From Methylococcales bacterium (GTDB taxonomy: Bacteria; Pseudomonadota; Gammaproteobacteria; Methylococcales; Methylomonadaceae), in the NCBI GenBank assembly GCA_023134955.1, contig JAGLUC010000487.1, positions 1-14,041 on the forward strand: a stretch of 14,041 bases of DNA, in the 5' to 3' direction. Under the pieces are notes generated by a model. It had not been told where the DNA came from, did not search any database, and worked only from the letters and a program-made list of their open reading frames with translations. Positions 4,585-13,177 of this stretch are shown here, piece by piece. The translations under genes were made by a program, and so were the position numbers. Position 1 is the first letter of the stretch; every line of letters begins with the position of its first letter.

Positions 4585-7383
4585 ATGAGTGATAAAACAG
4601 TAAAAGAATTAGCAGAGATGGTAAAAATTCCTCTGGATCGTTTTGTAGAGCAGCTAAAGGAAGCGGGTGTCTCAGCTTCTAAGCCTGATGATTTAATTGA
4701 TGAAGATGAAAGAATTAAATTATTGGCTCATTTGCGAAAAAGACATGGTAAAGATGAAGCTGAAACGGAAGATGCTGCACCTAAAAAAATAACCTTAAAG
4801 CGTAGAAAAGTTTCTGAGCTAAAGCAATCTACTTCTTCTGGAATAGCAACTAAAGTAGTTAATGTCGAAGTAAGAAAGAATAAAACCTACATTAAGCGTT
4901 CTGAGGCTTCAATTTCTGAACAGCAAAAAGAAATGGAAAGCGCAAAAAAAGCACTGGAAGAGCAGAAGCAGCAAATAGCGGCTGAGGAAGAAGAGCGTAA
5001 AAAGCATGAGCTAAGTATTCAGACCTTTCAAGAAGAGCAAAAGCGTAAAGAACAGTTTGTTGCCGAAGAAGAAAAGGATACTAAAGAAAAGATTGAGAAA
5101 AAACAGAAAGCAGAAGTGCTTGCTGATGTTAAAGCTAAGGAGAAAAAACCTAAAGATGTAGAAAAAAAGCAGAAAGTTGCGACTACAGAAGATGTTGTTT
5201 CTGAAGATGAGGTAGTAAAAGAAGTTAAGGCAGAAGAGTCTGTTGTTGAAGAAAGCCCTCTTTCAGAAGAGCAGAAAGCTGCTAAACAGTTAGAAATTGA
5301 AAAGAAATTAAGATTAGAAGCATCAATTGAAAGAAATGCTGCAAAAGTAAGAAAAGCTGCAGAAGCTAAAAAACAGCAAACATTACATAAGAAAAAGCAA
5401 TCGGGTAATCAGGGGGCAAAAAGAGCAAGTAATTCAGTGGCAAAAGTCGCCGTTCCAGCTCCAGATCATAAAAGAGGGCTTGCACCAGGGCGTGGGCAGG
5501 CAATGTCTACAACAGGAAGACGATCTAAAGGCAAAAAAGGTAAGCAGAAAAGAATTCAGCAAGCTGTGGATTTATTAGAGGCTAAACATCAGTTTGAAGT
5601 GCCAGTTGAGGCAATTATAAGAGATGTCACTATTCCTGAGACTATTATTGTTGCTGATTTGGCACAAAAAATGAGTATTAAAGCAGGGGAAGTGATTAAG
5701 CAATTGATGAAACTGGGCATAATGTCAACAATTAACCAAAGTATTGATCAGGAAACAGCAGTTATTTTGGTTGAAGAAATGGGTCACAAGCCTATTATGC
5801 AAAGCGAAGATGATCTTGAAAAAGAAATGCTGGCAGATGTTGTTGATTTGGAAGAAGCTGATAATCGTGAGACTTCACCCAGAGCACCAATCGTTACAAT
5901 TATGGGGCATGTGGATCACGGAAAAACTTCATTGCTTGATTATATTCGTGAATCACGTGTTGCGGCAGGTGAGGCGGGTGGTATTACTCAGCATATTGGA
6001 GCTTATCAGGTTAAAACTGATCATGGTAACGTCACTTTTCTTGATACACCAGGCCATGCTGCTTTTACTGCCATGCGTGCCCGTGGAGCAGAAGTGACAG
6101 ATGTTGTTATTGTTGTGGTTGCGGCTGATGATGGCGTGATGCCTCAGACAAAAGAAGCGATTGAACATGCTAAAGCAGCGAATGTGCCATTAATCGTTGC
6201 TATTAATAAAATGGATAAGCCAGAAGCCAACCCAGAAAAAGTGATGCAAGAAATGGCAACGCTTAATGTTGTACCAGAAGAGTGGGGCGGCGATGTTTTA
6301 TTTTTAAAAGTTTCAGCAAAAACAGGTGAAGGTGTTGATGAGTTAATTGAAGCGCTAATTTTACAAACTGAAATTCTTGAATTAAAAGCACCAATAGAAG
6401 GCGCTGCATCAGGGTTTGTGATTGAGTCCCGATTAGATAAAGGTCGCGGTGCAGTAGCAACTGTATTGGTGCAAAAAGGAACGCTTGAAAAAGGACAGAT
6501 TATTATTTGTGGACATGAATTTGGACGTATTCGTGCCATGTTTGATGAAAATGGTAATGCGATTACATTGGCTGGACCTTCTGCACCTGTTGAAATTCTT
6601 GGTTTGTCAGGAACGCCTGATGCGGGTGATGAATTTACTTTTGCTCAAAATGAGAAAGCCGCTAAAGAATTGGCAGCCCATAGAGAAGATAGAAAGAAAT
6701 CAGTTAAACATGCTGCACAACAAGCATCTAAACTGGATGAAGTATTCTCTAAAATGACTGCTGGTGATACTTCAACCCTAAATCTTGTTATTAAAACAGA
6801 TGTGCAAGGTAGTTTGGAAGCATTAAGAGAATCATTGGTTGGATTGTCCAATGATGAAGTAACTGTGAAATGTGTCTATGGCGGTGTAGGGGGTATCAAC
6901 GAAGGTGATGCTAATTTGGCCTTGGCTTCTGGTGCAATTTTGATGGGATTTAATGTACGTGCTGATGCAACTGCGCGTAAATTGATCCAGGAAAAAGAAA
7001 TTGATCTGCATTATTACGGTATTATTTATGAAGCAATTGATGAAGTTAAACGTGCTGTTAGTGGCATGTTAGCACCAGAAATACAGGAAAAAATTGTTGG
7101 TCTGGCTGAAGTGCGAGATGTTTTCAAATCACCAAAAATTGGTGCAATTGCTGGTTGTATGGTTATTGAGGGATTTGTTAAGAGAAATCTACCTATCAGA
7201 GTATTGCGTGACAATATAGTTATTTATGAAGGTCAGCTTGAATCATTACGTCGTTTTAAAGATGATGTGAATGAGGTCAAAATGGGCATGGAGTGTGGTA
7301 TTGGTGTAAAAAATTACAACGATGTTAAAAGTGGTGACCAAATTGAAGTTTTTGAACGTGTGGAAGTAAAACGGGAACTATAA
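4585..7383 (+). CDS. infB: Translation initiation factor IF-2
   Basis: IF-2 is the GTPase that places formyl-Met-tRNA on the 30S subunit and drives subunit joining. I start it at ATG 4585, giving 932 residues. AAGGGG lies 6 bases upstream, and MSDKTVKELAEMVKIPLDRF is a typical IF2-N domain. An earlier in-frame ATG at 4549 would add 12 residues inside nusA with no family support. After IF2-N comes a long charged, coiled-coil-like linker rich in K, E and Q (about residues 100-300), then a basic patch (RRSKGKKGKQKR) and a second IF2-N-like module. The G domain follows: GHVDHGKT at 441-448, DTPGH at 487-491, NKMD at 541-544. C-terminal beta-barrel domains finish the protein, ending with the initiator-tRNA-binding domain. 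It is co-transcribed with nusA and rbfA. Confidence 0.98.
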   Translation: MSDKTVKELAEMVKIPLDRFVEQLKEAGVSASKPDDLIDEDERIKLLAHLRKRHGKDEAETEDAAPKKITLKRRKVSELKQSTSSGIATKVVNVEVRKNKTYIKRSEASISEQQKEMESAKKALEEQKQQIAAEEEERKKHELSIQTFQEEQKRKEQFVAEEEKDTKEKIEKKQKAEVLADVKAKEKKPKDVEKKQKVATTEDVVSEDEVVKEVKAEESVVEESPLSEEQKAAKQLEIEKKLRLEASIERNAAKVRKAAEAKKQQTLHKKKQSGNQGAKRASNSVAKVAVPAPDHKRGLAPGRGQAMSTTGRRSKGKKGKQKRIQQAVDLLEAKHQFEVPVEAIIRDVTIPETIIVADLAQKMSIKAGEVIKQLMKLGIMSTINQSIDQETAVILVEEMGHKPIMQSEDDLEKEMLADVVDLEEADNRETSPRAPIVTIMGHVDHGKTSLLDYIRESRVAAGEAGGITQHIGAYQVKTDHGNVTFLDTPGHAAFTAMRARGAEVTDVVIVVVAADDGVMPQTKEAIEHAKAANVPLIVAINKMDKPEANPEKVMQEMATLNVVPEEWGGDVLFLKVSAKTGEGVDELIEALILQTEILELKAPIEGAASGFVIESRLDKGRGAVATVLVQKGTLEKGQIIICGHEFGRIRAMFDENGNAITLAGPSAPVEILGLSGTPDAGDEFTFAQNEKAAKELAAHREDRKKSVKHAAQQASKLDEVFSKMTAGDTSTLNLVIKTDVQGSLEALRESLVGLSNDEVTVKCVYGGVGGINEGDANLALASGAILMGFNVRADATARKLIQEKEIDLHYYGIIYEAIDEVKRAVSGMLAPEIQEKIVGLAEVRDVFKSPKIGAIAGCMVIEGFVKRNLPIRVLRDNIVIYEGQLESLRRFKDDVNEVKMGMECGIGVKNYNDVKSGDQIEVFERVEVKREL

Positions 7384-7385
7384 CC

Positions 7386-7748
7386 ATGGCTAAAGAGTAT
7401 GGTCGTAGTGAGCGAGTATCTTCACAAATGCAAAAGGAACTTGCATTTGTTTTACAGCGAGAGATAGCTGACCCCCGCTTAGGCTTTATCACAATTAATG
7501 AAGTCGTTGTTTCTAAAGATTTGGCTGTTGCTAAAATTTATATCACAGTTCTAAATACTGACGAGCAAGGAAAAGCTGATAATGTTAAAGCACTTAATGA
7601 GCTTGCGCCTATTATTCGCCATCAAGTTGCTAAAAGAATGCGCTTAAGACATATTTCTGATTTCAGATTTTATTACGATAATTCTTTTGATACAGGTATG
7701 CGAGTTGCAGAACTTTTATCTGAGAGCGATGTGAGCAATAAAGAATAA
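7386..7748 (+). CDS. rbfA: 30S ribosome-binding factor RbfA
   Basis: RbfA binds the immature 30S subunit near the 5' end of 16S rRNA and is needed for late maturation, notably in the cold. The 120-residue protein is a single type II KH-like domain of normal length. Visible family segments are RVSSQMQKELAFVLQREI, DPRLGFITINEV, AKIYITV and the C-terminal stretch RHQVAKRMRLRHISDFRFYYD. The start lies 2 bases after the infB stop, so translation is probably coupled. The stop is 6 bases before truB. Confidence 0.97.
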   Translation: MAKEYGRSERVSSQMQKELAFVLQREIADPRLGFITINEVVVSKDLAVAKIYITVLNTDEQGKADNVKALNELAPIIRHQVAKRMRLRHISDFRFYYDNSFDTGMRVAELLSESDVSNKE

Positions 7749-7754
7749 GTAATA

Positions 7755-8672
7755 ATGAGTAGGCGAAAATCAGGAAAAGATATCCATGGTATTTTATTAT
7801 TGGATAAACGCTTAGGCGTTTCTTCTAATCGTGCGCTGCAAGAAGTCAGGAGATTATTTAATGCCAATAAAGCTGGTCATACGGGTAGTTTAGATCCTAT
7901 GGCTACAGGATTGCTTCCCTTGTGCTTTGGTGAGGCAACTAAGGTGTCAGCAATGATGCTGGATTATAACAAGCGCTATGAAGTGCTTATTCAGCTTGGT
8001 GTGATGACAGATACAGGCGATGAGGAAGGCAAAATCATTGCTGAAAAGCCAGTACCAGAATTTACCTTAGGTGAGATTAAAACTTGTCTGCAAAGTTTTG
8101 AGGGTGAGATAGACCAGGTTCCCCCCATGTATTCTGCTTTAAAGCATAATGGACGTAAGCTTTATGAGTTGGCACGAGAAGGCATAACTATAGAGCGAAA
8201 AGCACGCAGAATTTCAATTTTTGAAATAAAATTAGTGGATGCTACTTTAGATACTTTAACTTTAGAGGTTTTTTGTTCAAAAGGAACTTATATACGCTCT
8301 TTAGCTGAAGATATTGGTCATGAATTAGGCTGTGGCGGTACTGTCAAGGCGTTACGCAGAACGCAAGCTGGGCTGTTTAAAATTGAAGATGCATTAACTA
8401 TTGAACAATTGCAAGAGATAGATTTAACTCAGTTGACAGATTGTTTAATAGCTGTTGATAAACCATTAAGCTTAATGCCCATCATTGAACTTTCGACTGA
8501 AGAAGCCAGGTTAATTAACCATGGACAGCCGATTAACCATGAAGAAAACGATATTGATAGCGGTATGGTTCGTATGTATTGTAATCAGGTTTTTTTAGGC
8601 TTGGGAGAAATGTTATTGGATGGTAAACTAGTGCCCAAAAAAATATTTAATTTAGGTGGTAATTTTGCCTGA
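7755..8672 (+). CDS. truB: tRNA pseudouridine(55) synthase TruB
   Basis: TruB converts U55 in the T loop of nearly all tRNAs to pseudouridine and also acts as a tRNA chaperone. The 305-residue protein has the early motif DIHGILLLDKRLGVSSN, the catalytic motif GHTGSLDPMATGLLP with the nucleophile Asp47, the substrate-loop region with YSALKHNGRKLYELAREG, and CSKGTYIRSLAEDIG. The last 50 or so residues are the PUA-like C-terminal domain. It is full length. The start is 6 bases after rbfA with only a weak upstream purine stretch, so coupling to rbfA is likely. A 135-base gap with hairpins separates it from rpsO. Confidence 0.97.
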   Translation: MSRRKSGKDIHGILLLDKRLGVSSNRALQEVRRLFNANKAGHTGSLDPMATGLLPLCFGEATKVSAMMLDYNKRYEVLIQLGVMTDTGDEEGKIIAEKPVPEFTLGEIKTCLQSFEGEIDQVPPMYSALKHNGRKLYELAREGITIERKARRISIFEIKLVDATLDTLTLEVFCSKGTYIRSLAEDIGHELGCGGTVKALRRTQAGLFKIEDALTIEQLQEIDLTQLTDCLIAVDKPLSLMPIIELSTEEARLINHGQPINHEENDIDSGMVRMYCNQVFLGLGEMLLDGKLVPKKIFNLGGNFA

Positions 8673-8714
8673 TATTACCAGGAATGAGGTTACTTTTTAC
8701 CTGGAAAAAACATC

Positions 8715-8740
8715 AGTTTCTACGCCCTATTGTGGAAACT
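8715..8740 (+). repeat. Hairpin in the truB-rpsO gap
   Basis: AGTTTCTAC (8715-8723) pairs with GTGGAAACT (8732-8740) with one wobble, around an 8-base loop. It precedes a second, AT-rich hairpin. In E. coli the rpsO leader folds so that S15 can block its own translation. Whether this hairpin has a similar role is not determinable by eye. Confidence 0.45.
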
Positions 8741-8748
8741 ATGTCATC

Positions 8749-8781
8749 AATAAATCACAGATTTAGTGATTTATTATTTTT
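8749..8781 (+). terminator. AT-rich hairpin with T tract ahead of rpsO
   Basis: AATAAATCAC (8749-8758) and GTGATTTATT (8766-8775) are perfect reverse complements over 10 bp with the loop AGATTTA, followed by ATTTTT. The stem is AT-rich, so it would be a weak terminator or attenuator. It stands 33 bases before the rpsO start. It could equally be a processing or S15 regulatory structure. Confidence 0.5.
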
Positions 8782-8807
8782 AATAAAATTAATCTATAGG
8801 GATTAAA

Positions 8808-9077
8808 ATGCCATTTACAGCAGAACAAAAAAAAACAGTAGTTGAAGAATATCGTTTGTCAGATACAGACACAGGTTCACCTGAAGTACAAGCTGCCTTA
8901 TTAACAGCGCATATTGTTCATTTGACACCTCATTTTGCAGCACATAAAAAAGACAATCATTCACGTCGAGGCTTGTTGCGTATGGTTAACCAGCGTCGTA
9001 AACTACTAGACTATTTGAAAAAGAAAGACGTAGCCCGTTATCGTTCATTAATTGAACGGTTAGGCTTGCGTAAGTAA
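8808..9077 (+). CDS. rpsO: 30S ribosomal protein S15
   Basis: S15 is a primary binder of the 16S rRNA central domain and contributes to a bridge to the 50S subunit. The 89-residue length is exactly that of the family. Recognisable parts are FRLSDTDTGSPEVQ-like residues (here YRLSDTDTGSPEVQAALLT, about 16-34), the rRNA-binding loop HKKDNHSRRGLLRMVNQRRK, and the C-terminal YRSLIERLGLRK. AGGGA lies 7 bases before the ATG. It has its own upstream hairpins and a strong terminator directly after its stop, so its mRNA level can be set separately from the genes on each side. Confidence 0.98.
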   Translation: MPFTAEQKKTVVEEYRLSDTDTGSPEVQAALLTAHIVHLTPHFAAHKKDNHSRRGLLRMVNQRRKLLDYLKKKDVARYRSLIERLGLRK

Positions 9078-9087
9078 ACATAAATAA

Positions 9088-9117
9088 AGCGGTAATTGAT
9101 TAATTATCGCTTTTTTT
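9088..9117 (+). terminator. Rho-independent terminator after rpsO
   Basis: AGCGGTAATT (9088-9097) pairs with AATTATCGCT (9102-9111) with one wobble, around GATT, followed by T through 9117. The rpsO-pnp gap has a terminator in E. coli too, with partial readthrough into pnp. Confidence 0.82.
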
Positions 9118-9143
9118 ATTTAAGAAAATAATTTTTTAAAAAT

Positions 9144-9165
9144 TGAAGGAAGTTAAAGTCCTTCA
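9144..9165 (+). promoter_or_regulatory. Hairpin (and weak promoter match) in the pnp leader
   Basis: TGAAGGA (9144-9150) pairs with TCCTTCA (9159-9165) around an 8-base loop, 30 bases before the pnp start. In E. coli a longer leader hairpin is cut by RNase III and PNPase then represses its own mRNA; this short stem would be at best a reduced version. The same bases contain TTGAAG (9143-9148), 17 bases, then TATTAA (9166-9171), a modest promoter match. The two readings exclude each other, and neither is certain. Confidence 0.35.
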
Positions 9166-9194
9166 TATTAATAACCTTATTAAGGAACTTAATA

Positions 9195-11291
9195 GTGTCT
9201 CCTATCCGCAAAGAATTTAAATACGGCGATCATCTTGTAACTATGGAAACGGGTGAAATTGCCCGTCAGGCCAGTGGTACAGTATTGATTGATGTTGAAG
9301 GAACCTCAGTACTTGTAGCTGTAGTGGGTAAAAAAGAACCTCAAGGTGGGGACTTTTTCCCGTTGACAGTCAACTATCAAGAGAAAGCATATGCAGCGGG
9401 GAAAATACCAGGTGGTTTTTTTAAACGTGAAGGACGACCAACAGAGAAAGAAACACTGACTTCTCGATTAATTGACAGACCCATTCGTCCGTTATTTCCT
9501 GATGGATATACTAATGAAGTACAAATTGTAGCCACTGTGGTTTCACTGAACCCTGAGATTGATACTGAAGTGCCAGCTTTATTAGGTGCATCTGCGGCAT
9601 TAGCTATTTCAGGATTGCCTTTTAATGGTCCAGTGGGTGCTGCTTGTGTAGGGTATAAAGATGGGGCATATTTATTAAACCCAACAAAGACAGAATTAGA
9701 ACAATCACAACTTGAATTAATGGTTGCTGGTACTTCGGATGCTGTATTAATGGTTGAATCTGAAGCAGATTTGTTATCAGAAGAAGTTATGCTCGGTGCA
9801 GTGCTATTTGGTCATGAACAAATGCAAGGTGCTATTACAGCGATTAAAGAATTAGCTGCTGAAGTAGCGACTCCAGCAATGGAATGGTCGGCTGATGTAA
9901 TGGATGCAACTTTAGAAGACTTGGTTAAAGCTGAAGTTGAGTCAGGCATTCAGGTAGCATACAAAATTGCTGAAAAATTAGTTAGACAAGATGAATTGGC
10001 AGCGATTAGAAAAGTATGTATTGAAAAGTTAACCAGCTCTGAACACTATGAAGCAAATCAATATGAAGAAAGAGACATTAGAGATATTATTGAGCACATA
10101 GAGAAAACAATTGTACGTAGTTCAATTTTGCATGACAGAGTACGTATTGATGGACGTGAGCTTGATACTGTCAGAGCCATTTCCATTAGAACAGGACTAT
10201 TAGAAAGAACACATGGTTCCGCATTATTTACCCGTGGTGAAACTCAGGCATTAGTAGTTGCTACTTTGGGTACAGAACGTGATGCACAAATTATTGATAG
10301 TTTAGCGGGCGAATATAAAGAACCTTTTATGCTACATTACAACTTCCCTCCATATTGTGTGGGTGAAACAGGTTTTGTAGGCTCACCAAAACGTCGTGAA
10401 ATTGGACATGGTCGCTTAGCTAAGCGCGGTGTTGCTGCTGTATTACCTAATATGGATGAATTTCCATACACTATTCGTATTGTTTCAGAAATTACAGAAT
10501 CAAATGGATCAAGTTCAATGGCTTCTGTTTGTGGTAGTAGTCTGGCATTAATGGATGCAGGCGTACCCACTAAAGCAGCTGTAGCGGGTATTGCTATGGG
10601 TTTGATTAAAGAAGGCGATGATTATGCTGTGTTATCTGATATTTTAGGTGATGAAGATCACTTAGGTGATATGGATTTCAAAGTAGCAGGATCAGAAGAG
10701 GGTATTACTGCCCTGCAAATGGATATCAAAATTGATGGTATCACTGCTGAAATTATGAAATCTGCTTTAGAACAGGCAAAACAAGGTCGTTTGTTTATTT
10801 TAGACGAAATGAAAAAAGCATTACCTTCAACACGTGAAGAAATGTCTGATTTTGCACCAAGAATTATTACCATTAAAATTGATCCTAGTAAAATCCGTGA
10901 AGTTATTGGTAAAGGCGGTGCCACTATTCGTGGAATTACTGAGAAAACGGGGGCAAGCATTGATTTAACAGATGAAGGTGTGGTGAATATTGCTTCTGTT
11001 GATAGGGCCGCGGGTGAGGAAGCTAAACGTATTATTGAAGAAATTACCGCCGAAGTTGAAGTAGGTAAAATCTATCAAGGTAAAGTGGCTAGATTAATGG
11101 ATTTCGGTGCATTTGTAACCATCTTACCTGGAAAAGATGGCTTGGTTCATATCTCACAAATTTCTGAGGAACGTGTTGAGAAAGTAAGTGACAAGTTATC
11201 AGAAGGTGATATGGTAAAAGTTAAAGTACTTGAAATTGACCGTCAAGGTCGTGTTAGATTAAGTATGAAAGAAGTGGGTAAAGAAGACTAA
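9195..11291 (+). CDS. pnp: Polyribonucleotide nucleotidyltransferase (PNPase)
   Basis: PNPase degrades RNA 3' to 5' by phosphorolysis, as a trimer and often in the degradosome. The 698-residue protein has the standard order. RNase PH domain 1 (about 1-140) carries FFKREGRPTEKETLTSRLID. An alpha-helical linker follows (about 145-235). RNase PH domain 2 (about 310-540) carries SDILGDEDHLGDMDFKVAG, with Asp486 and Asp492 in the catalytic positions. A KH domain comes next (IREVIGKGGATIRGITEKTG). The S1 domain ends the protein (about 620-690, ARLMDFGAFVTILPGKDGLV). The start is GTG at 9195, chosen because AAGGA (9182-9186) is 8 bases upstream and MSPIRKEFKYGDHLVTMETG matches the family N-terminus. 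It is the last gene of the operon and is followed by a terminator. Confidence 0.98.
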   Translation: MSPIRKEFKYGDHLVTMETGEIARQASGTVLIDVEGTSVLVAVVGKKEPQGGDFFPLTVNYQEKAYAAGKIPGGFFKREGRPTEKETLTSRLIDRPIRPLFPDGYTNEVQIVATVVSLNPEIDTEVPALLGASAALAISGLPFNGPVGAACVGYKDGAYLLNPTKTELEQSQLELMVAGTSDAVLMVESEADLLSEEVMLGAVLFGHEQMQGAITAIKELAAEVATPAMEWSADVMDATLEDLVKAEVESGIQVAYKIAEKLVRQDELAAIRKVCIEKLTSSEHYEANQYEERDIRDIIEHIEKTIVRSSILHDRVRIDGRELDTVRAISIRTGLLERTHGSALFTRGETQALVVATLGTERDAQIIDSLAGEYKEPFMLHYNFPPYCVGETGFVGSPKRREIGHGRLAKRGVAAVLPNMDEFPYTIRIVSEITESNGSSSMASVCGSSLALMDAGVPTKAAVAGIAMGLIKEGDDYAVLSDILGDEDHLGDMDFKVAGSEEGITALQMDIKIDGITAEIMKSALEQAKQGRLFILDEMKKALPSTREEMSDFAPRIITIKIDPSKIREVIGKGGATIRGITEKTGASIDLTDEGVVNIASVDRAAGEEAKRIIEEITAEVEVGKIYQGKVARLMDFGAFVTILPGKDGLVHISQISEERVEKVSDKLSEGDMVKVKVLEIDRQGRVRLSMKEVGKED

Positions 11292-11311
11292 GTTTCTTTA
11301 TTTATTTCAAT

Positions 11312-11336
11312 AAAAAGGGCCGAAAGACCCTTTTTT
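11312..11336. terminator. Bidirectional terminator between pnp and the converging operon
   Basis: AAAAAGGG (11312-11319) and CCCTTTTT (11328-11335) flank CCGAAAGA, with an extra T at 11336. The A tract on the left and the T tract on the right make it usable in both directions, ending pnp on the + strand and, further away, the pilD-coaE-zapD-yacG transcript on the - strand. Confidence 0.8.
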
Positions 11337-11593
11337 ATGGCGAGTAAAAAGGTTTCGGCTATGTTAGCTCTTTCGGAACGAATTTTTCATAAGGTCACCA
11401 GTCATCATTCATAATATCTTTCATGTTTTTGATGGCTTCCCATGGTTGATGCCGTGGCATGGGAACACATTCCTCAGCAGAGGAAGAAGCTGTTTATCAT
11501 GGAAAGGATTTTTTTTGCGTGTTGTAAAAAGAGCTCAAGCATTAGCTGCTCAAGGTATTGTGGGAATAAGTGGTTTCTAGATTGATAGTTTTA
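11337..11593. other. Gap between pnp and yacG with possible decayed coding sequence
   Basis: There is no full gene here. On the - strand a frame open from 11493 to a TGA at 11397-11395 reads protein-like (MPRHQPWEAIKNMKDIMNDD then W, 21 residues from the ATG at 11460), with GAGGA 10 bases upstream. A second - strand frame nearer yacG reads LEQLMLELFLQHAKKILS. On the + strand one frame contains RVVKRAQALAAQGIVGISGF before a TAG at about 11580. The pieces do not join without frameshifts. I see a small hairpin TTCCTC-AGCA-GAGGAA around 11470-11485 and no promoter I would trust. A decayed gene or a very small - strand gene following yacG are both possible. Confidence 0.3.
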
Positions 11594-11791
11594 TTACTGT
11601 AACAATGAATCAAAATCAGCTTCAGAATATAAAGGATTTCCTGGTATTGTTTTTTCTTCTGCTGCCCATTCACCTAGATCAATTAATTTACAGCGTTCAC
11701 TGCAAAATGGTTTAGCAGTTTGTTGCTCATTCCAAATGACTTGTTTTTGGCAGGTAGGGCAGGAAACGACAATTTGTTTTTTATTTGCCAT
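11594..11791 (-). CDS. yacG: DNA gyrase inhibitor YacG (zinc-binding)
   Basis: YacG is a small zinc protein that binds GyrB and blocks DNA binding by gyrase. I start it at the ATG at 11791-11789, which overlaps the zapD stop by one base (TAATG), giving 65 residues. A possible upstream ATG at 11803 would add MYFL and lie inside zapD. Four zinc ligands are visible: C11 and C14 (CPTC), C30 and C34 (FCSERC), followed by the signature KLIDLGEWAAEE. The acidic C-terminal tail (LYSEADFDSLL) is normal. It is the last recognisable gene of the - strand operon. Confidence 0.95.
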   Translation of the reverse strand: MANKKQIVVSCPTCQKQVIWNEQQTAKPFCSERCKLIDLGEWAAEEKTIPGNPLYSEADFDSLLQ

Positions 11792-12561
11792 TAGAAAATA
11801 CAACGAGTGAGTAAGAAAGTTATATCATCAGCTACCTGGCTGGGTCTGTTGTTATCAGAAGATGGACTCATAAAGCGAATGCTAAACCGATGTTTACCAC
11901 CACTTATTTCTGCAAAATAAGGTAGGGTAGATTCTATTGCAACTATAAGTAACTGGAAGGGCTGGGACTTATCTAGTGCAAGTTGAAAGAAACCTGATGA
12001 AGCAATTTCTTGAGTAGGAATGCTACTTTGACGAATAAAGTTAAGCGTTAGTTTGATTGCAATACGAATATCGGCTAGAGGTTGCGTCCAGCGTTCCAGG
12101 TCTTGCTGTTGAATGCTATGATCTTGCTCTAACCAAAAGTGAAAAGCAGGTAAATCAAAGGAGCATGTGCCACCTGGGATTGAGTTGCGTTGCGAAATAC
12201 TTTGAAATAAATCACTATCCATAACTCCAACGCCTATTCGTCCACTGGTATCATAGAGTTTGTTGCTTATGGTTTTTAACTCATAAAGAATTTTCTCTAA
12301 CTTTTCAATGTCAACCCCTTGATTATTTGCTATTTGGGTGAGTGTTGTTGAATGACGATCTAACTCTTTAAGTAATTCAGATTTTAAATCATTTCGACTA
12401 AAAATCATCAATATATCTAACAAGGTTGATACAGCAGCACGCTTATCAAAGATTGTTGATCCATTCATAAAATGGTCAAGTTGCTGGAAAAGTTGTTCCA
12501 GTCTCATTAATACTCGGATTCGCTCATTAAGAGGAAATTCGTAGACAGTCTGTGTATTCAC
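11791..12561 (-). CDS. zapD: Cell division protein ZapD
   Basis: ZapD is a cytoplasmic FtsZ-associated protein that cross-links and bundles FtsZ filaments at the division site. The 256-residue product matches the family in length and in its N-terminal pattern (NTQTVYEFPLNERIRVLMRL, close to the known start of this family). It is mostly helical, with the ending SPSSDNNRPSQVADDITFLL typical of the family's C-terminal beta domain. The start codon is GTG at 12561; I see no better ATG nearby. It lies 12 bases after the coaE stop, and its stop overlaps the yacG start by one base. Confidence 0.93.
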   Translation of the reverse strand: MNTQTVYEFPLNERIRVLMRLEQLFQQLDHFMNGSTIFDKRAAVSTLLDILMIFSRNDLKSELLKELDRHSTTLTQIANNQGVDIEKLEKILYELKTISNKLYDTSGRIGVGVMDSDLFQSISQRNSIPGGTCSFDLPAFHFWLEQDHSIQQQDLERWTQPLADIRIAIKLTLNFIRQSSIPTQEIASSGFFQLALDKSQPFQLLIVAIESTLPYFAEISGGKHRFSIRFMSPSSDNNRPSQVADDITFLLTRCIF

Positions 12562-12573
12562 AAATAGAATGAC

Positions 12574-13173
12574 CTAAGCGTTACTTAATAATAAATATTG
12601 ATTGTGAAGCTTTTTGACCTGTTCTGCAAGTTGAGTGAGCGAATTTGTGTTGTCTATAACATCATCAGCGTGAGATATTCTGTTTTTTCGAGAGGTTTGG
12701 CTGGAAATAATGGATAAAATACGCTTAGTTGAAAGATTGTCTCGTAATTGTACTCGCTTAATTTGAGTTTCAATTGGGCAGTCAATGACTAAAATACGGT
12801 CTACAAAAGAAGTCATTTTTGTTTCAATTAATAAAGGAATGCATAAAATACAATAAGAGCATGACTGTTCATTAAGTATATTATTCATTTCCTGATATAT
12901 AAGCGGATGAAGGGTTTCTTCTAGTTGTTGTTTTTTATCTGGGTCAGTAAAGATAATTTCACCGAGCTTATCTCTATTCAATGACTTATCATTATTAATA
13001 ATAGCCTTGCCAAATAGGTTTTCTAATATTAATAGCGTGGGTTTTTCTGGCTGGACGAGTTGGCGAGCGATGATGTCTGCATCAATAACTGGAATATTAT
13101 AAAGCTCATTAAATAATTTTGTTACCGTTGATTTACCACAACCAATCCCCCCCGTTAGTCCAATTTTTAGCAC
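12574..13173 (-). CDS. coaE: Dephospho-CoA kinase CoaE
   Basis: CoaE carries out the last step of coenzyme A synthesis, phosphorylating the 3' hydroxyl of dephospho-CoA with ATP. The 199-residue P-loop kinase starts MLKIGLTGGIGCGKST, with the Walker A lysine at K14. DADIIARQL (Asp31, Asp33) is the substrate-side motif. LHPLIYQEM and CIPLLIETKM form the CoA domain, and DRILVIDCP is followed by a lid region with RVQLRDNLS. The start is GTG at 13173, 4 bases after the pilD stop, so translation is probably coupled to pilD. The position next to pilD is the standard one in gammaproteobacteria. Confidence 0.96.
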   Translation of the reverse strand: MLKIGLTGGIGCGKSTVTKLFNELYNIPVIDADIIARQLVQPEKPTLLILENLFGKAIINNDKSLNRDKLGEIIFTDPDKKQQLEETLHPLIYQEMNNILNEQSCSYCILCIPLLIETKMTSFVDRILVIDCPIETQIKRVQLRDNLSTKRILSIISSQTSRKNRISHADDVIDNTNSLTQLAEQVKKLHNQYLLLSNA

Positions 13174-13177
13174 TCTT

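Noticed and set aside
6144..6539. 131-codon open frame antisense to infB
   Set aside because: It is a shadow of the G-domain codons of IF-2, which are beyond doubt; its composition is not protein-like and no ribosome-binding site supports it.
10658..10960. 100-codon open frame antisense to pnp
   Set aside because: It lies entirely opposite the catalytic second RNase PH domain and the KH domain of PNPase and is a coding shadow.
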